A stretch of DNA of 64,000 bases from Scenedesmus sp. ARA3 (Eukaryota > Chlorophyta > Chlorophyceae > Sphaeropleales > Scenedesmaceae), in the NCBI GenBank assembly GCA_004335835.1, contig RWJK01001001.1, positions 34,399 through 98,398 on the forward strand, read 5' to 3'. The notes under the pieces are model-generated. The model was not told where the DNA came from. It saw nothing but the letters and a program-made list of their open reading frames with translations, and searched no databases. Below, piece by piece: positions 9,453 to 21,774 of this stretch. The translations under genes and the position numbers were made by a program. The stretch's first letter is position 1, and every line of letters begins with the position of its first letter.

Positions 9453-12035
9453 CTAAACAGCCCTGTTGTTGGCAGACGGGCTGCTGCTGCTGCTGCCTTG
9501 CACATGCAGCCATGCAGCGTCATCAGCCAGCAGCAGAGGCTGCGGCACATGCAGCAGCCCTGCAGCCGCCTCAAGCAGTGGGTATGCACCGTAAGCATGC
9601 GCCACCACAGTTGAACTTGGCAGGCCAGCAGGTCCGGTCAAGTGCTGTGGCAGCAGTGCATGCTGGTAGCTTCCAACCGGGCCTGGCGCGAACGCAGCCT
9701 CTGTTGTGACTGCTGAGCCAGCCATGGTACTGGTTCCTGCAAAGCTGTGTGGCCCTGGTGCAGCTGCTGGCGCTGCAAACCCGTACCCCACCTGCTGCTG
9801 CTGCTGCAGGCACTGCAGCTCCTGGCTCACATTCTCAAACTCCGCATACAGCTCTGCAAGCCGCTGCGCCAGCAGTGCCGGTGCCGGTGCTGCTGCTGCG
9901 TGCTGAGGCACAGCAGTCAGTGGCAGAGCCTGCTCAGGCAGTGCAGCAGCAGGCACTGCTACAGAGCTGGTGAAGCTGTAGCTGGCATGTCGGCATGCTG
10001 CTGCAGCAGCATCACTAGCAGTAGCCAGCTGCTGCAGCAGTCCACCCAGCGCCCCTGCAGCTGCAGCGGTGCTGCTGGGCATGCAGCAGTGGCCCATTGG
10101 CAGCATGCTGCAGGCACTTGCAGGAACTGCAGTGCCAACGCGCTGCATGCTGCTGGGGCTTGCAGGAACAGCAGCATCCAGTATGCTGTGCACCAGCTCA
10201 TCACCCAGTGCTGCTGCAGCTGCCTCATAATGTGCAGCAGCTGCCTGCTGCTGCTGCCACGACAGCTGCGTGAAGCTGGCGGCAGGGCAGGTGGCACACG
10301 CCGGTGCTGCTGCTGCTGCTGCATCTGGCTGGCAGAAAGGGCTCCCAGCATCCACAGGTGCAGCAGCTGCACCTGTGCCTGCTGCTGTTGTGGTATTAAG
10401 CTCCTCCATCACTGCTTCAACTCCTGCTGCTGTCAGCTCTTGCTCAATCCACTGCTCCAACAGGACCTCCAAATCCAACTCGTCTTCCGGAGCGTTTGCA
10501 ATCACTGCTGCTGCTGGCGACATCGGCAGCGGCGCGGCAGCAGCAAGGTAGCTGCAATCTATGCTGCTGCCTGCACTGGCCTGACCCTTACTGCTGCTGC
10601 TGCTGGCACGGTCAGGAGAGAGCAGGTGTGTGCTGCTGTTGCTGCTGCTGTCTGCCTTGTACAGTCCTTCGCTCACTACTGTGCACTGCATCTGCATCAT
10701 CTGCGCAGCAGAAGGCGCTGGCAGCGCTTTGACTGCCACCCACACATCATCAAATGCATTGCCTGCATCATCAACAGCAGCAGCCTCTGCCAGCACAGCT
10801 GGCTGGTAGCAAGCGCACTGGTGCTGGCCTGGTGTGCAGCAGCTGGGCTGCTGCTGCTGCTCTGTGTGTTTACTGCAGGTGCGCCTCTTGATGAGAGCTG
10901 CGCGGCAGCTCCTGCAGGACAGCAGCAGCAATAGCAGCAGCAGCAGCAATAGCAGCAGAAGCAGGGGTTGGCACACCGTCTGCTATGGGCGACACTGCCT
11001 GGTAAGGCAGTGTTTAGGGGTAGGGATCACCTGCAATGCTTGCAACAGCCATCCAAGATTTGCAAGGCAATCAGGCTGCTGCAGCTGCTTAGCTGGCAGG
11101 GGCTGCTACTCACAAACACTGGTGGATGCAGCATCAACGAGATACTGCTGCTGCTGCTACTGCTGCTGCTGCTCACCTCTTGCCTGCCTGGAATCGGCTC
11201 AGCGGCTCCACCTTGCCGCACTGCTGGCAGTAGCGGAACAGCCCAGGCCCTGCGCCCTTGATGGAGATGGCATCGGCCTGCAGGACAACAGCAGCAACAA
11301 CAGCATGTCGCAGAGCACCGCATGCAGCTGCAGCTTGAGAGGCATTGGAAATGCATATGCCGTGCTGCATTACTGCTGCCCTTGCATAGTGCATTTCCTG
11401 CTGCATGGCTTGAGGGGCCCTTTGGGTTGCACTGCACAGCCATGGGGTTGGGCCTGCAGTGTGGCAGAAACTTGAACAACTGCTTCCCTGCAGTCCGTTG
11501 ACAAACCACAGATATGAAATGTGTTATTCACCTTGATGTGGTCAGGGCAGAGCTTCTTCCTCAGGCAGTAGGGCTTGTGCAGCGCCAGCAGGTCCACAGT
11601 ACATCCCACTGCCTGCAGGACAGGACACATGCAACCATAGCAGTATTCAGCACATCAGCCTGGTTTTGGAGGCGACTGTGGGATGACAACACTGCAACAT
11701 TTGACTGCCAAAAGCAGGAGCTTGCGGATGGCATGCAGCAGCTGCAGCCGCTGCAGTGAGCTGCTGCTCTGCAGCGCAGAACACATCGCCTGGGCTTCAC
11801 CCTAACCTGGTCTGACACTGAAGGTTGGTGTGTGAATGAGACAAGACATCGAGTATCTAACGAACAACATGCTTCTGCACACACATTTTGCACGGTGTGC
11901 TCAGACAGCTGTTTCAAAGCGATGCACTGCCCACTGAAACTCAGCCTCAACCTCCCACAGCACGTGACCTGGTCCCTTGCCGAGAAACCCTGTTCCTACC
12001 TTGCACTCCCTCTTCTTGGCGCAGCAGGCAATCAT
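9453..12035 (-). CDS. SBP-domain transcription factor
   Basis: Exons on the minus strand at 12000-12035, 11532-11612, 11177-11277 and 9453-10911 join in phase to about 558 aa. Residues 11-76 form an SBP (SQUAMOSA promoter-binding) domain. The first zinc site is C11, C16, C34 and H37. The second has C56-QQ-C59 and C75 in GKRSC, but the usual His after the CQQC pair is replaced (CQQCGKVE). A basic segment AALIKRR follows, as in the nuclear-localisation end of SBP domains. The remaining ~480 residues are low-complexity Ala, Gln and Ser with one acidic patch (PEDELDLEVLLEQWIEQEL) that could be an activation segment. SBP proteins bind GTAC cores; the algal CRR1 member controls the copper response. 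The target here is unknown. The start (MIACCAKKREC) is the nearest ATG. An additional upstream exon is possible, since a TTTGCAG acceptor precedes it in frame. Stop is TAG at 9453-9455. Confidence 0.85.
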
Positions 12036-12660
12036 AAGCTTGAACTGTCCGTGTAGTCGTGGTGGTCTGCAAAGCGTGCCACGGTGGGAGGAGAAGGGTT
12101 GGAGAGTAAAAGTTCACTCACACAAGGTGTCGAACAGGTCCCATAGGCGCCTTTGACGCAGGCGTGTAAGGACGCGTCGGTGATTTTTTCTGTGGTGTGT
12201 AACGATTACATCCAAACATGCAGCTGCGCCGTGTGGTGGCAAGAACTGCGTCTGAATTCAACCACGCTGCGTTGGTTGTACTGTTTTGGAGGCGCCACAT
12301 ATCGCCTTGAACAACTTCACATACTCTCACCTTCAACTTAAAGGTGGCTGACCGTACCCACTGATGGGCTGCTCACGTTTGCAGCAAAGACAACATTGGT
12401 GGCCTAGTCTAGCGCTGTTACGGTGTCTTCTGTCTGGACTATGCTGAAGCAAAGAATCGCAACACATCACAGCAGCATCCTAGTCCTGGGTCTGCCATGA
12501 CTTTGATGCGATGCGAACCGAAGCGCGGATTCGCTGGAAACCCTAACCTCCAAGGGTTCCAAGGGTTTTTGTGCTCTGGCGAATTTGCTGAAAGGAGCAT
12601 TGCACTTCAACCTGAATTTCCATTTTTGTTGGTTCTGATAAAGCTTTCGGTGGGCGCCCA
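12036..12660. other. Divergent intergenic region between SBP and BTB genes
   Basis: No exon could be supported. It probably carries both 5' regions, because the SBP gene runs left and the BTB gene runs right. A 5' non-coding exon of either gene cannot be excluded. Confidence 0.5.
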
Positions 12661-13533
12661 GTGCCACTCACTACGTCGACAAGTGCAGCAGCACGCATAC
12701 TGGTAGACATGTCTGTAGTTCTGCAGTTTGATTCGGTCGTGACTTTTACTGTCAATCGATCGATCCTGACCAGCGTCAGTGATGTGCTGGACGGCGCTGC
12801 AACAGCAGCAGACTCTAACGCGGACGGTACCCAAAGCCAGTCCTGCACGGTGCCTCTGAGTGATGACAGTCAGAGCACTGGAAGCTGCTGATTCTTTTCT
12901 TTAAGGTGGTGGCAGAAACGCCAGCAAAGGCGGACAGGGCTGCTCAGGTCACCACCAGCACCAGCAGCAGCAGCAGCATTGACTGCAGTGCCAGCCTGAA
13001 CCTCACAACAGCAGCTGTGGTGCTGCGGCTGGCTGACAAATACAACATGAACAGCATTTGCAGCATTGTTACTGGCTTTCTCACAAGCGACCAGGCTGCA
13101 TACAGCCAGGTGAGTGCAGTCCTGGTGCTGCAGCTTCCAGTGCGCCCTAGCACCATGCTGTGCCTTTCGGAAAGCAGCAGCAAGCAGCAACAAGTTTGTT
13201 CTTTGCACCACTTGATATGTCACTCACGATGCGCTAGCCTTCGACTTGTATGTCCTAGCCTTTGAACAGCATGTAGTCACATGCCAGGCGGGAGGCTCGA
13301 AAAAGTGACTCTCTTTGAATGCAAATTGCGCACTGTGCACCTTGCAGGCAAGCATTGCATCAGGCGATCCTGCATCCATCTGGCGCTGGCTGCAGCTAGC
13401 CAGCCAACTCAGCCAGCCTGAGCTACTAGAGCACTACAAGCAGCTCATCATTGCACAGCGCTTTGTGCCTGGCAGTGCTGAGGACATTGCAGGTGGGCTG
13501 CAGAAGAATGGATGCACTGCCAGCAGCATTTGA
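12661..13533 (+). CDS. BTB/POZ-domain protein with apparent internal frameshift
   Basis: Frame 1 from about 12661 (first ATG 12709) reads a BTB N-terminal half: DMSVVLQFDSVVTFTVNRSI, then SDVLDGA and VPLSDDS. It stops at 12891, but the BTB continuation (HWKLLILFFKVVAETP, then LRLADKYNM) is open in the next frame from about 12868 to a GTGAGT donor after 13109. Changing frame needs a 1-2 bp shift near 12865, and no intron with this genome's usual TGCAG acceptor fits. The second exon, 13348-13533, is phase 0 and reads ASIWRWLQLASQLSQPELLE to a TGA. BTB proteins are dimerisation adaptors, often for CUL3 ubiquitin ligases. No kelch, MATH or ankyrin part is seen. Either the sequence has an indel error, a tiny intron is used, or the gene is a young pseudogene. 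Confidence 0.6.
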
Positions 13534-13926
13534 GCATGGCGAAGGCAGCAGTGCGAGTAGCAGCAGTGTACCAGGGTAACACAGCAGCAAGAGCAACAGG
13601 TGCCTGCATGTGCTGAAGGGTGGTTCAGTGCGGGCAAGGTCTTCGAACCTGCTGCAGGAGCAGGTATTTCTGTGCTGATGTTAGCTAGCAAGTTGATGTC
13701 ACCACAAGCAGCCTGTAACTGTTATACGGTACACATGGCATGCTCTGCTTTCAACAAAACAAAGTTTGCCGTTGCAGTTGTGGTGTTGGCAGCTGCATCT
13801 GTGCCCAGCGCCGGAGCAGTGCACCCGGCTGGCAGAAGCCGTACATGCAAGCACTACAGCATGGAGGTGAAAGCTGCCATTGTCATGTGCATGTTCTTGA
13901 TGCATCTGACCATTATATGCTTTTGC

Positions 13927-13969
<43 letters not shown>

Positions 13970-16749
13970 GCTGCTGCTGCTGCTGTGGTGCCTGTTGCAG
14001 GGCTGCACCCTAAAGATTCTGCTGAGCTGCTGCTGACGTTTATGAGTGAGAGTGCACAGGTGGGCCAGCAGCTGACGATACCAGCGCAGTCTTGGATGTT
14101 GCGCCTGCTCTGCACTCCTGCACACGCGTTTGCTGCGCCTGGCAGTTGGTATGGGTCTAGTTTTGCTGCTGTCAGTGCTGTCCTGCAGGACGGTGCTGCT
14201 GCTGCTGCCGCTGTTGCTTGCCTGCGCGTGCGTGCATGTGTCAATTGTGTGAAACACGCATTCATGCGTGCGTCACCACAGGCATGCGTGCCGACCGCCA
14301 CCTGCTGAAAAGTTGATTGTCCCCGCACTCTTTTGCTGTGTTCTCGCCTGCAGGCGCGCTACAGGTGCCTGGGCTGTGCTGGCCGCCACTGCACTGAGGT
14401 GCGGCTGTGCAGCCGCTGCTCGTTCAGCCCCCACATCAGGCTTTGAGTGTGAGGGGAGCACTGCTGCTGCCTTCTACGCTGCACCCGTTGGGGTCTGTCA
14501 GCCACCACTGCACTGAGGTGCAGCTGTGCAGCCGCTGCTCATTCAGCCCCACGTCAGGCCCCTCTCAGGCTGTGAGGGGGGAGCAGTGCTGGAGCTGCAG
14601 GGCTGCAGAACGGCTGTGTTGTGGAGTGCACAGGTGTACGTGCTCGGGGCGTGCAGGGTGTCACATCACTGCATCGGGACTGTGCGGTTGAGGGCAGCTG
14701 CGACCAGCCCGCTGATGTATGCTGCTGGTTGCTGGCCATGGCGAGCTTGGGCATTGCAGCTGCAGCTGATGTGCCCTGTTGCACCTAATGATCTGTGGGC
14801 AATGCTGTGCTATCAGCAGGTCTGGCCGGCACTTGCATACTGCGTTGGTTGCAGCTGTGGAGCAGGTGCTCCTTCCCGCCATACATTAGGCCAACGCGCT
14901 TAAAGCAGTGCACATTATGCTGTTTAGGGCGCTGAGTACCCGTCCTGTTGTCTGTGCTGTGGCTTGGGGAATCCTTGAGATCGAGTGCTACCTTGAAGAA
15001 GCTTCCATCTGATGGTTAGCGGTGACTGCGTCAGCACTGCGCGCGCTGCGATGGTTGGTTGGGCCGCTGCATGCAGCAGTTTTGTGGGATCAACTTGTTG
15101 GCTGCAGGATTTGGAGCACTGCCTGCACTGTCACTGCCTGGTTGGCATGCCATGTCAGCACGGCCAGTGCTGGCAACAGTTCCATAGCAGGAGCTGCAAC
15201 TGCTTGTACGGGTATGTTTGTGTGACTGATGAATGGCTGAACAGCAACTGCAGCCTGCCTGCTGCATTGAACCTGGTGGAATCACGATTTCTGCTCATGT
15301 GTTGTTGGTGCAAGGCTTTCATGATGTGTGCTGCATGTACATAGTCCAGCCACTGCCGTGTTGGCGGGGATCACAATTCAACTGTGCAATGCGCAGTGTT
15401 GTGCAGTTCCATCCTGTATTGTATTGTGTACTGTACCTCCTGCCTGGCTCAGCCTTTCACCGTGCTGGTTCTTGCGAGTGTGTTTTACCAGCATTCGGCT
15501 CCAGCCTGCAAGTTGCAGCAAGCCATTGCCGATTTGCTTGCAGGATTCCGGACACTGGGTGGCATGCCGCAGAGTGTTGCTTTGGTAAAGCCGTTGGCTT
15601 CTCTTTGCGCTTTTTCTTGACCTGCGCAGCAGCTTGGATCAATCGTAAATTAGCAGGATCTGAAGGTATTGCGTTGGTTGTTCAACTGGGGGTGGGCATG
15701 GTCTGTAGCGCTCTGCCACAGCAGCACCGCATATTGCCACCATGCCATGGTGGGGCGGCCCCGCCTGACTGCCTCCAACTGCCACCATGCTAGGACTGCA
15801 ATTGTTTGTTTGTTTGTTTGTTTATCAGTGGGCACTCCGCGCATCACACGATGTGCACCTCATATAAGGCAGTTATGTATCCTGCATGTTGCATTGGTAC
15901 AGTGGCTTGGTGCAGTGTTACTGTTACACCAGTGTATTGGACTATGTTCCCAAATGACTCATGATCTGGTGAGTTGTACGTCAAGACACATGTTGTGTTG
16001 TCGGCTCCTACTGCTGCCAGCCGCCAGCTATGATGTATGCTTGTGGCATCTGTACATGATTGCAGACCGTGTGCTTGTGGCAAGCTGTTAAGCACGACGG
16101 CAGCAGTTCATTTATTTGGCGCTAAATGGCTGATCAGCCTGTGAATGTGGGAACTTGCCCAAAGCTTGCCAGGCTGTACAAGCCCTGTAGGCCTTGAAGG
16201 CCTTGTCAGGCAGCCTGCCTGCTGTTATTTAGCCAGCCTTCAGGCCCTAGTAGAGGCTGTACTGTTGTTGCTGTTGCAGTTGACCATTGTGGTGCTTACA
16301 AGTGAATCTAGCTTCGGGCGTCTTGGTTTTGTGCACGTGCATGTCAGCGAATGCTGTTGCAACAGAGGTTGCGCTGTGCCACTGCCAGGTTGCTGGCAAG
16401 CCAGACAGCACAGCTTGGGATTGCACAGCTTGCCCCTGCTACGAACAGATGTTTTCCAGCTGGTTGAGATTGCATCAGCCAGCGGTCATATGGTATCCAG
16501 CAAGCACGCATAGCGGAATGCCTCTCGAAGTGGTGAGCGAGCGTGCTGCTGAGGTTCTGGGTAACGACTTTTCAAAGAAGAGCGACAGCTAACCATGTAG
16601 AGCCTGTGCTTGACGTAATCCTATATCTCAACCACTATCTCATACTGTTCAAAAGTATCATCACGATGCTATGCCGGGTTGTTGAGCACAAGAAGGACAC
16701 TCGACATATATCATAGCCACGCGCAAAGCACGCAGCAAAATAGCTCGTA
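13534..16749. other. 3.2 kb unresolved region with a few exon-like pieces
   Basis: No full gene could be assembled. Exon-like + strand pieces bounded by plausible splice sites include GLHPKDSAELLLTFMSESAQ (about 14002-14060, after GTTGCAG and before GTGGGC) and ARYRCLGCAGRHCTEVRLC (from about 14354, after CTGCAG). The second contains a Cys-rich C..C...C....C..C run. A frame near 16400-16510 reads LLRTDVFQLVEIASASGHM, which is faintly BTB-like, so a degenerate paralogue of the upstream BTB gene is conceivable. A CTG run lies at 13927-13985. These are leads only. Confidence 0.3.
14377..14590. repeat. Two-copy ~119-bp tandem repeat carrying exon-like sequence
   Basis: CCACTGCACTGAGGTGC, then GCTGTGCAGCCGCTGCTC and TTCAGCCCC occur at about 14383 and 14502. 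The first copy follows an exon-like acceptor (CTGCAG at 14353). The arrangement resembles the acceptor-side duplications in the BRCT, CWC15 and COG7 genes and hints that a real exon is nearby. Confidence 0.6.
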
Positions 16750-19700
16750 ATGGATATGCTGGACATCGAAGCAGAGGATAGGTCCCTGCAGGACATCTCT
16801 AACACTGGCAGCAGCAGGGCAGTAGGTTCAGCAGCACAGCAGCCTGCCAAACAGAACTGCAGGACCCCTGGCCTAGTCATCACGTCCTCTGGTAAGACAA
16901 ACATACCCATTCGCAAAGCAGCTATTGAAAATGCCGTCAATGCCACCTGTCACGCAGACACTCGTGACATCATGCAAATTGCGCTCAGCTAAAGTAAGCA
17001 GCTTCACTGCCATGCTGCCATGTGCTGCACAGGCTTCCATGGGCCAGCAAAACAGGAGCTGCAGCGACTTGCACATTCCTTTGGAGCAGCATACTCAGGG
17101 GAGCTGGTTCAGGGCAGGACCACCCACTTGATATGCAAGCGTCTCATTGACTGCTTTGCCACCCCCAAGTACCAGCGAGCACTGGACTGGGGCATCCAAA
17201 TAGTTACATATGACTGGCTGCTAGCCAGCAGTGCAGCAGGCCAGCCAGTTCCAGAACAGGACTATAAAGATGACCAGCTGCAAGCACTAAAGCCTTCTCC
17301 ACAGCCACCCAAGCGACAGCAGCAGCGGCAGGCAGCGGCAGCAACAGCAGCACAAACGGCAGCAGCAGCAGCAGCGGCAGCGCGTGAGCCTGCTAAAACA
17401 ACTGCTGGCGTTGATGACAGCCATGACAGCAGCAGTACAGCAACACCGGCTGCAGCAGCAGGCAGCAGCAGTGGCTCAAGCATGCACCGCCAGCAGCAAC
17501 ATTGCTCGCAACAGCAACAGCAGCAGCATGCACACAATGTTCAAGCAGCAACAGTTGCTCAATCCAGCCCAGGCCAGCAGCCTGCAGGAGGCAGCTCACC
17601 ACCAGCAGCTGTGGCTGTGCAGGGGGGGCCGGAGCACGGGCGAGGGTTCCAGTTTGTGCTGAGCCAGTGCAGCTTGAAGCAGCAGGATGATGGTCAGCCG
17701 CAGGAGCAGCAGCAGCAGCAGCAGGGGGACATGTTTGGCTTTGTCCTGCCGGGCAGAATTACCATGCCGACCAGCTCCCCTGCAGCTGCAGACACCAGCG
17801 CTGCTGCTGCTGCTGCTGCTGCTGTTCAATCTGCTGGGCAGGCTTTTCAGTTTGCGCAGGCTGTGCTGGACAGCGAACAAAGAAGTCCCAGCATGCAGCA
17901 TTTTCAGCCCCTGCAGATAGGTGAACTGCGCAGCACGCCCTCTGCAGCATACTGCAAGCAGCAGCAGCAGCGAAGCCCTCTGATACAGGACTCGCAGATT
18001 CAGCCAGATGGCATATCAGACGTGCGTAGAACTCCTGCAGCAGCTGCTCCAGAGCAGCAGCAGCAGCAGCAAGGAGGCAGCAGCAGCCCCAGCCCAGGCA
18101 GCGCATCTCTGCAGGAGCAGCACCACAGCAGCAGCGGCGACTTCAAGGTCAGCGCAGCGCGCACTGCTGCTGCTGCTGCTGCTGCTGGTGCTTGCCCCAG
18201 CACCGCAGCAGCTGTGCAGGATGCTGCTCCCAGCAGTTCCAGCGGCAGCAGCAGCCGCAGCAGCGACGCAGAGTTTGAGCATGCAGGCAGCCCTGGCAGC
18301 CCAGCGAGCCTGCTAATACCTGAGACACAAGCTGACGTGGAGGATGTGTGGGAGGCGCAGCAAGGCACCCCACTCAGCCTGAAGCTGTACGCGCTGCAGC
18401 AGCGCAGCAGAGCCCACACAGCATGCACAGCAGATGAGGCAGGGCTTGCTGAGGATCCAGCAGCAGCAGCAACAGAGGGCGTAGTCGGCTCCCATGTAAT
18501 GCTTGGCAGGGGGCTTGATGTGGGTGATGGGGCGGGGATAGAGCAGTACCAGCAGCAGCAGCAAGATGGCTCTAATGAGGAAGAAACAGAGGACAGTACA
18601 GAGGGCGAGGAGGCAGAAGAACAAGCAGAAGCAGAAGAGCAGCAGGGCAATGGCATGCGGCCGATCAGCGCCAGCAGCACCTGCGGATTCAGCGGCAGCC
18701 AGGGGCAGCAGCAGCAGCAGGTGCCTGGGTTCCGCCTCACTTCTGGCAGCAGGGGCAGCAGCGGCGGCCTCACTAGGCTGCGCAGGCGGGATGGCTTCAG
18801 GCGGCAGGCTGGCAGGCTGCTGGTGTCAGAGCTGTCAGAAACTTCACAGCAGGAGCTGGAGGGCAGCGACTGTGAACTTGAGGATGAACTGGCAGACAGT
18901 GACTGTGAAGATGAGGTGGAACTAGCCCAGCAGCAGCAGCAGCAGCGGCACCACCAGCAGCTGGACGCAGCAAGGCATGGCGGCCACAGCAGCTGGGGAG
19001 CTGCAGGGCTCAGCCCGGTGCACAGCTGCAGTAGCTTGCCGGGCAACAGTGGCGCACCTTGCTCTGCTGCCGCAGCTGCGTATGCTGGTGACGATGATGC
19101 AGTGTCTGCTCTGCCACTGCCTGGAGCAGCAGCAGCAGCAGCAACGCCAGGCAGTGAGCGCAGCATGCCTGTGATGAAGCTGAGCTTCTCACAAGCCTCA
19201 GGCATAACTTCTCAGCAGCCGCAGCACTCCCAGAGCTTCTGCAGCACAGCGAGTGACAGCGCAGCAGCAACGCCTGGGGCCACCTGCCAGTCCAGTGAGT
19301 ACAGCCCTTCAGCAAGCACCAACAGCAGCATCTGTGACGATGGAAGTGCAGCAGCAGGGCCAGGCAGCGGCAGTAGCAGCAGGCCGAGTTCAGGAAGCAG
19401 CTGTGGCAGCAGTGGTGGCAGCAAGCGCCTGCTGAAGCTTAGCAGGCGCCCTGCGTCAGGCACTGCAGCAACAGCAGCTGCTATGATGGAGAAGCAGCAG
19501 CAGCTAAATCAGCAGCAGCAGTCGCAGCTACATGCGCATGACAACATGACAGGGGAGGGTAACCACAGAGGGTTGCACCAGCAGCAGCACAGTGTGGATT
19601 TGCTGTCGCCTCCGCTGCCAGTGCTGACAGCTGGCGGCAACTTCATCACCAAGCGCAAGGCAGCAGGCAGCTGCAAGCCTGTGGGCTCCCCAAAGCTGGA

Positions 19701-21740
19701 GAAGCAGCAGCAGCAGCAGCATGCACAGCCCACAGTGTCGGATAGTGAGGATACAGCAGATGAAGATGAAGATGAGCGGGGCAAAGCAGCAGCAGCGGCA
19801 GCAGCACCAGCACAAGCAGTGGGGCGGCATGTTGTGACGGTGAAGCAGGAGCCTGAGAAGTGGCTTGACAGTGATGATCACGAGCAGCAGCAGCAGCAAC
19901 AGGTGTCAGCTGAGTGCAGAGCAGCTGCCGTGGATCCTGCAGAAGCGCTTCTGCAGGACATGCGCATGCAGCAGCAGCAGCTAGCACCAGCTAAGCAGCA
20001 GCAACAGCAGCGGCAGGCAGTGAGCATCAAGCAGGAGCGGCTTGATCCAGCTGAGCAGCTGCTGCAGGACATGCGGCAGCAGCAGCAGCAGCGGCAGCAG
20101 CAGCGCATCCCAGGGCGTGCAGGTGCGGCAGCACTTGAAGCTGAGGGCATTGATGCAGACAGCCAGCAGCAGCGCAAGCAGCATGTGCGCTACTCTTCTG
20201 CTAGCAGCTTTGCCACTGAGATGAGCACGGTGTCTGCAAAAGTGCCACTGCGCTTTGTGGGGTCGGGGCAAGAGCTGGACAGCTGCAGCATGGCTGCTGG
20301 TGGGGTGTCACCCTTGGAGCGGCTGCTGCAGGTAGCACTTGCTGGCAAAGCTGGAGCGCCTGCTGCTGATGTTGTCGATAGCAGTGCTGCAGCAGCAGCT
20401 GGTAATGGCGAATGTGCGGCTGGCGTTGCAGCAGCAGCAGGTTGCGGCAGCAGTGCTGCGGTGAAGCAGGAAGAGGCAGTGGGCTGGATGCACACGCCGG
20501 AAGAGCAGCAGCATAGGGCGGCGCGGCAGCGCACAGCGCGGGCAGGTGAGGCGCAGAGCTGTCTTTTCCCTATCAAATGTATGTATGCTGCGTAACTTTG
20601 CTGCCGTGGCTGCAGTGTGAACCAGATCCCGCCATCAAAGTGACGGCCACATATAATGTCTTGAGACATGCTGAAGTGGCCCTGTTGCTGCCCGGGCGCT
20701 GGCTTTCTGAACTGCTGCAGGCTATGCCAAGGCAGGGTCTCGCTGCGTCATCAGATGACGAGGCAACAATACACCTCACTAAGTCGCCCACAGGGGCCCT
20801 GGCAGCTTTCTAACATACTGCTGCCAAATCTGCTGCAGGGTATGCCGAGGCAGGGTCTGGCGCTGAGTCATCCAATGATGACGAGGCGTCCCTGGACCTC
20901 ACCAGATGCCCACAGGGGCCCTGGCAGCTGTCTGATACATTGCTGCCACATCGGTCGTTTTGAATCGTTTTCTGTCATTTACGGTTGTTTCTTGGTCGTA
21001 CTGCTGCAGGGTATGCCGAGGCAGGGTCATCTAATGATGATGACGAGGCGACCCTGGACCTCACTGAGATGCCCACTGGCGCCCTGGCAGCACGCGCCAA
21101 GCCCATGACGAAGCAGCTGGGGGCACACCTGGCACACCTCTCACAGGCGGGCTGCCAGCAGCAGGTGATCGCACTTGTGCATATATCCCGCACAGCTTGT
21201 TTGAAGCTCTGCTTGAGTGTAGGTTTCTGTCATGCTAGCAGCACGCGCCAAGCCCATGACGAAGCAGCTGGGGGCACACCTGCCACACCTCTCACAGGCG
21301 GGCTGCCAGCAGCAGGTGAGCACACTTGTGCATACATCCCGCGCAGCTTGTTGTATGCACTGCTTGAGTGTAGACTTCTGTCAGCTAGCAGCATGTGCCA
21401 AGCCCAAGACGAAGCAGCCGGGGGCACACCTGGCGCACCTCTCACAGGCGGGCTGCCAGCAGCAGGTGCGCACACTTCTGCATACATCCCGCGGAACTTG
21501 TTTGATGCACTGCTGGAGTGTAGACTTCTGTCATGCTAGCAGCACGTGCCAAGCCCATGACAAAGCAGCTGGGGGCACACCTGGCGCACCTCTCACAGGC
21601 GGGCTGCCAGCAGCAGGTGAGCACATTGCTGGTGTGCGGAAGAAGTACGTTTGCTGCATGTGCGTAAGTTTAGTCCTCCTTGCTCTTCTGCAGCGTATGC
21701 GCGTGTTGGAGATGTGACACACCTTTAACATGTGCAACCA

Positions 21741-21774
<34 letters not shown>

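Noticed and set aside
9747..10934. 395-codon Cys-rich open frame on + strand
   Set aside because: It is the complement of CAG/GCN-rich coding sequence in the SBP gene; composition is poly-Cys/Leu and no start context or splice pattern supports it.
13740..14036. Poly-Leu membrane protein
   Set aside because: The hydrophobic run is a CTG repeat read in one frame; the other frames give poly-Cys and poly-Ala and no flanking coding signal exists.
18000..19205. 401-codon Ser/Cys/Leu-rich open frame on - strand
   Set aside because: Antisense shadow of the polyQ/polyA region of the BRCT gene.
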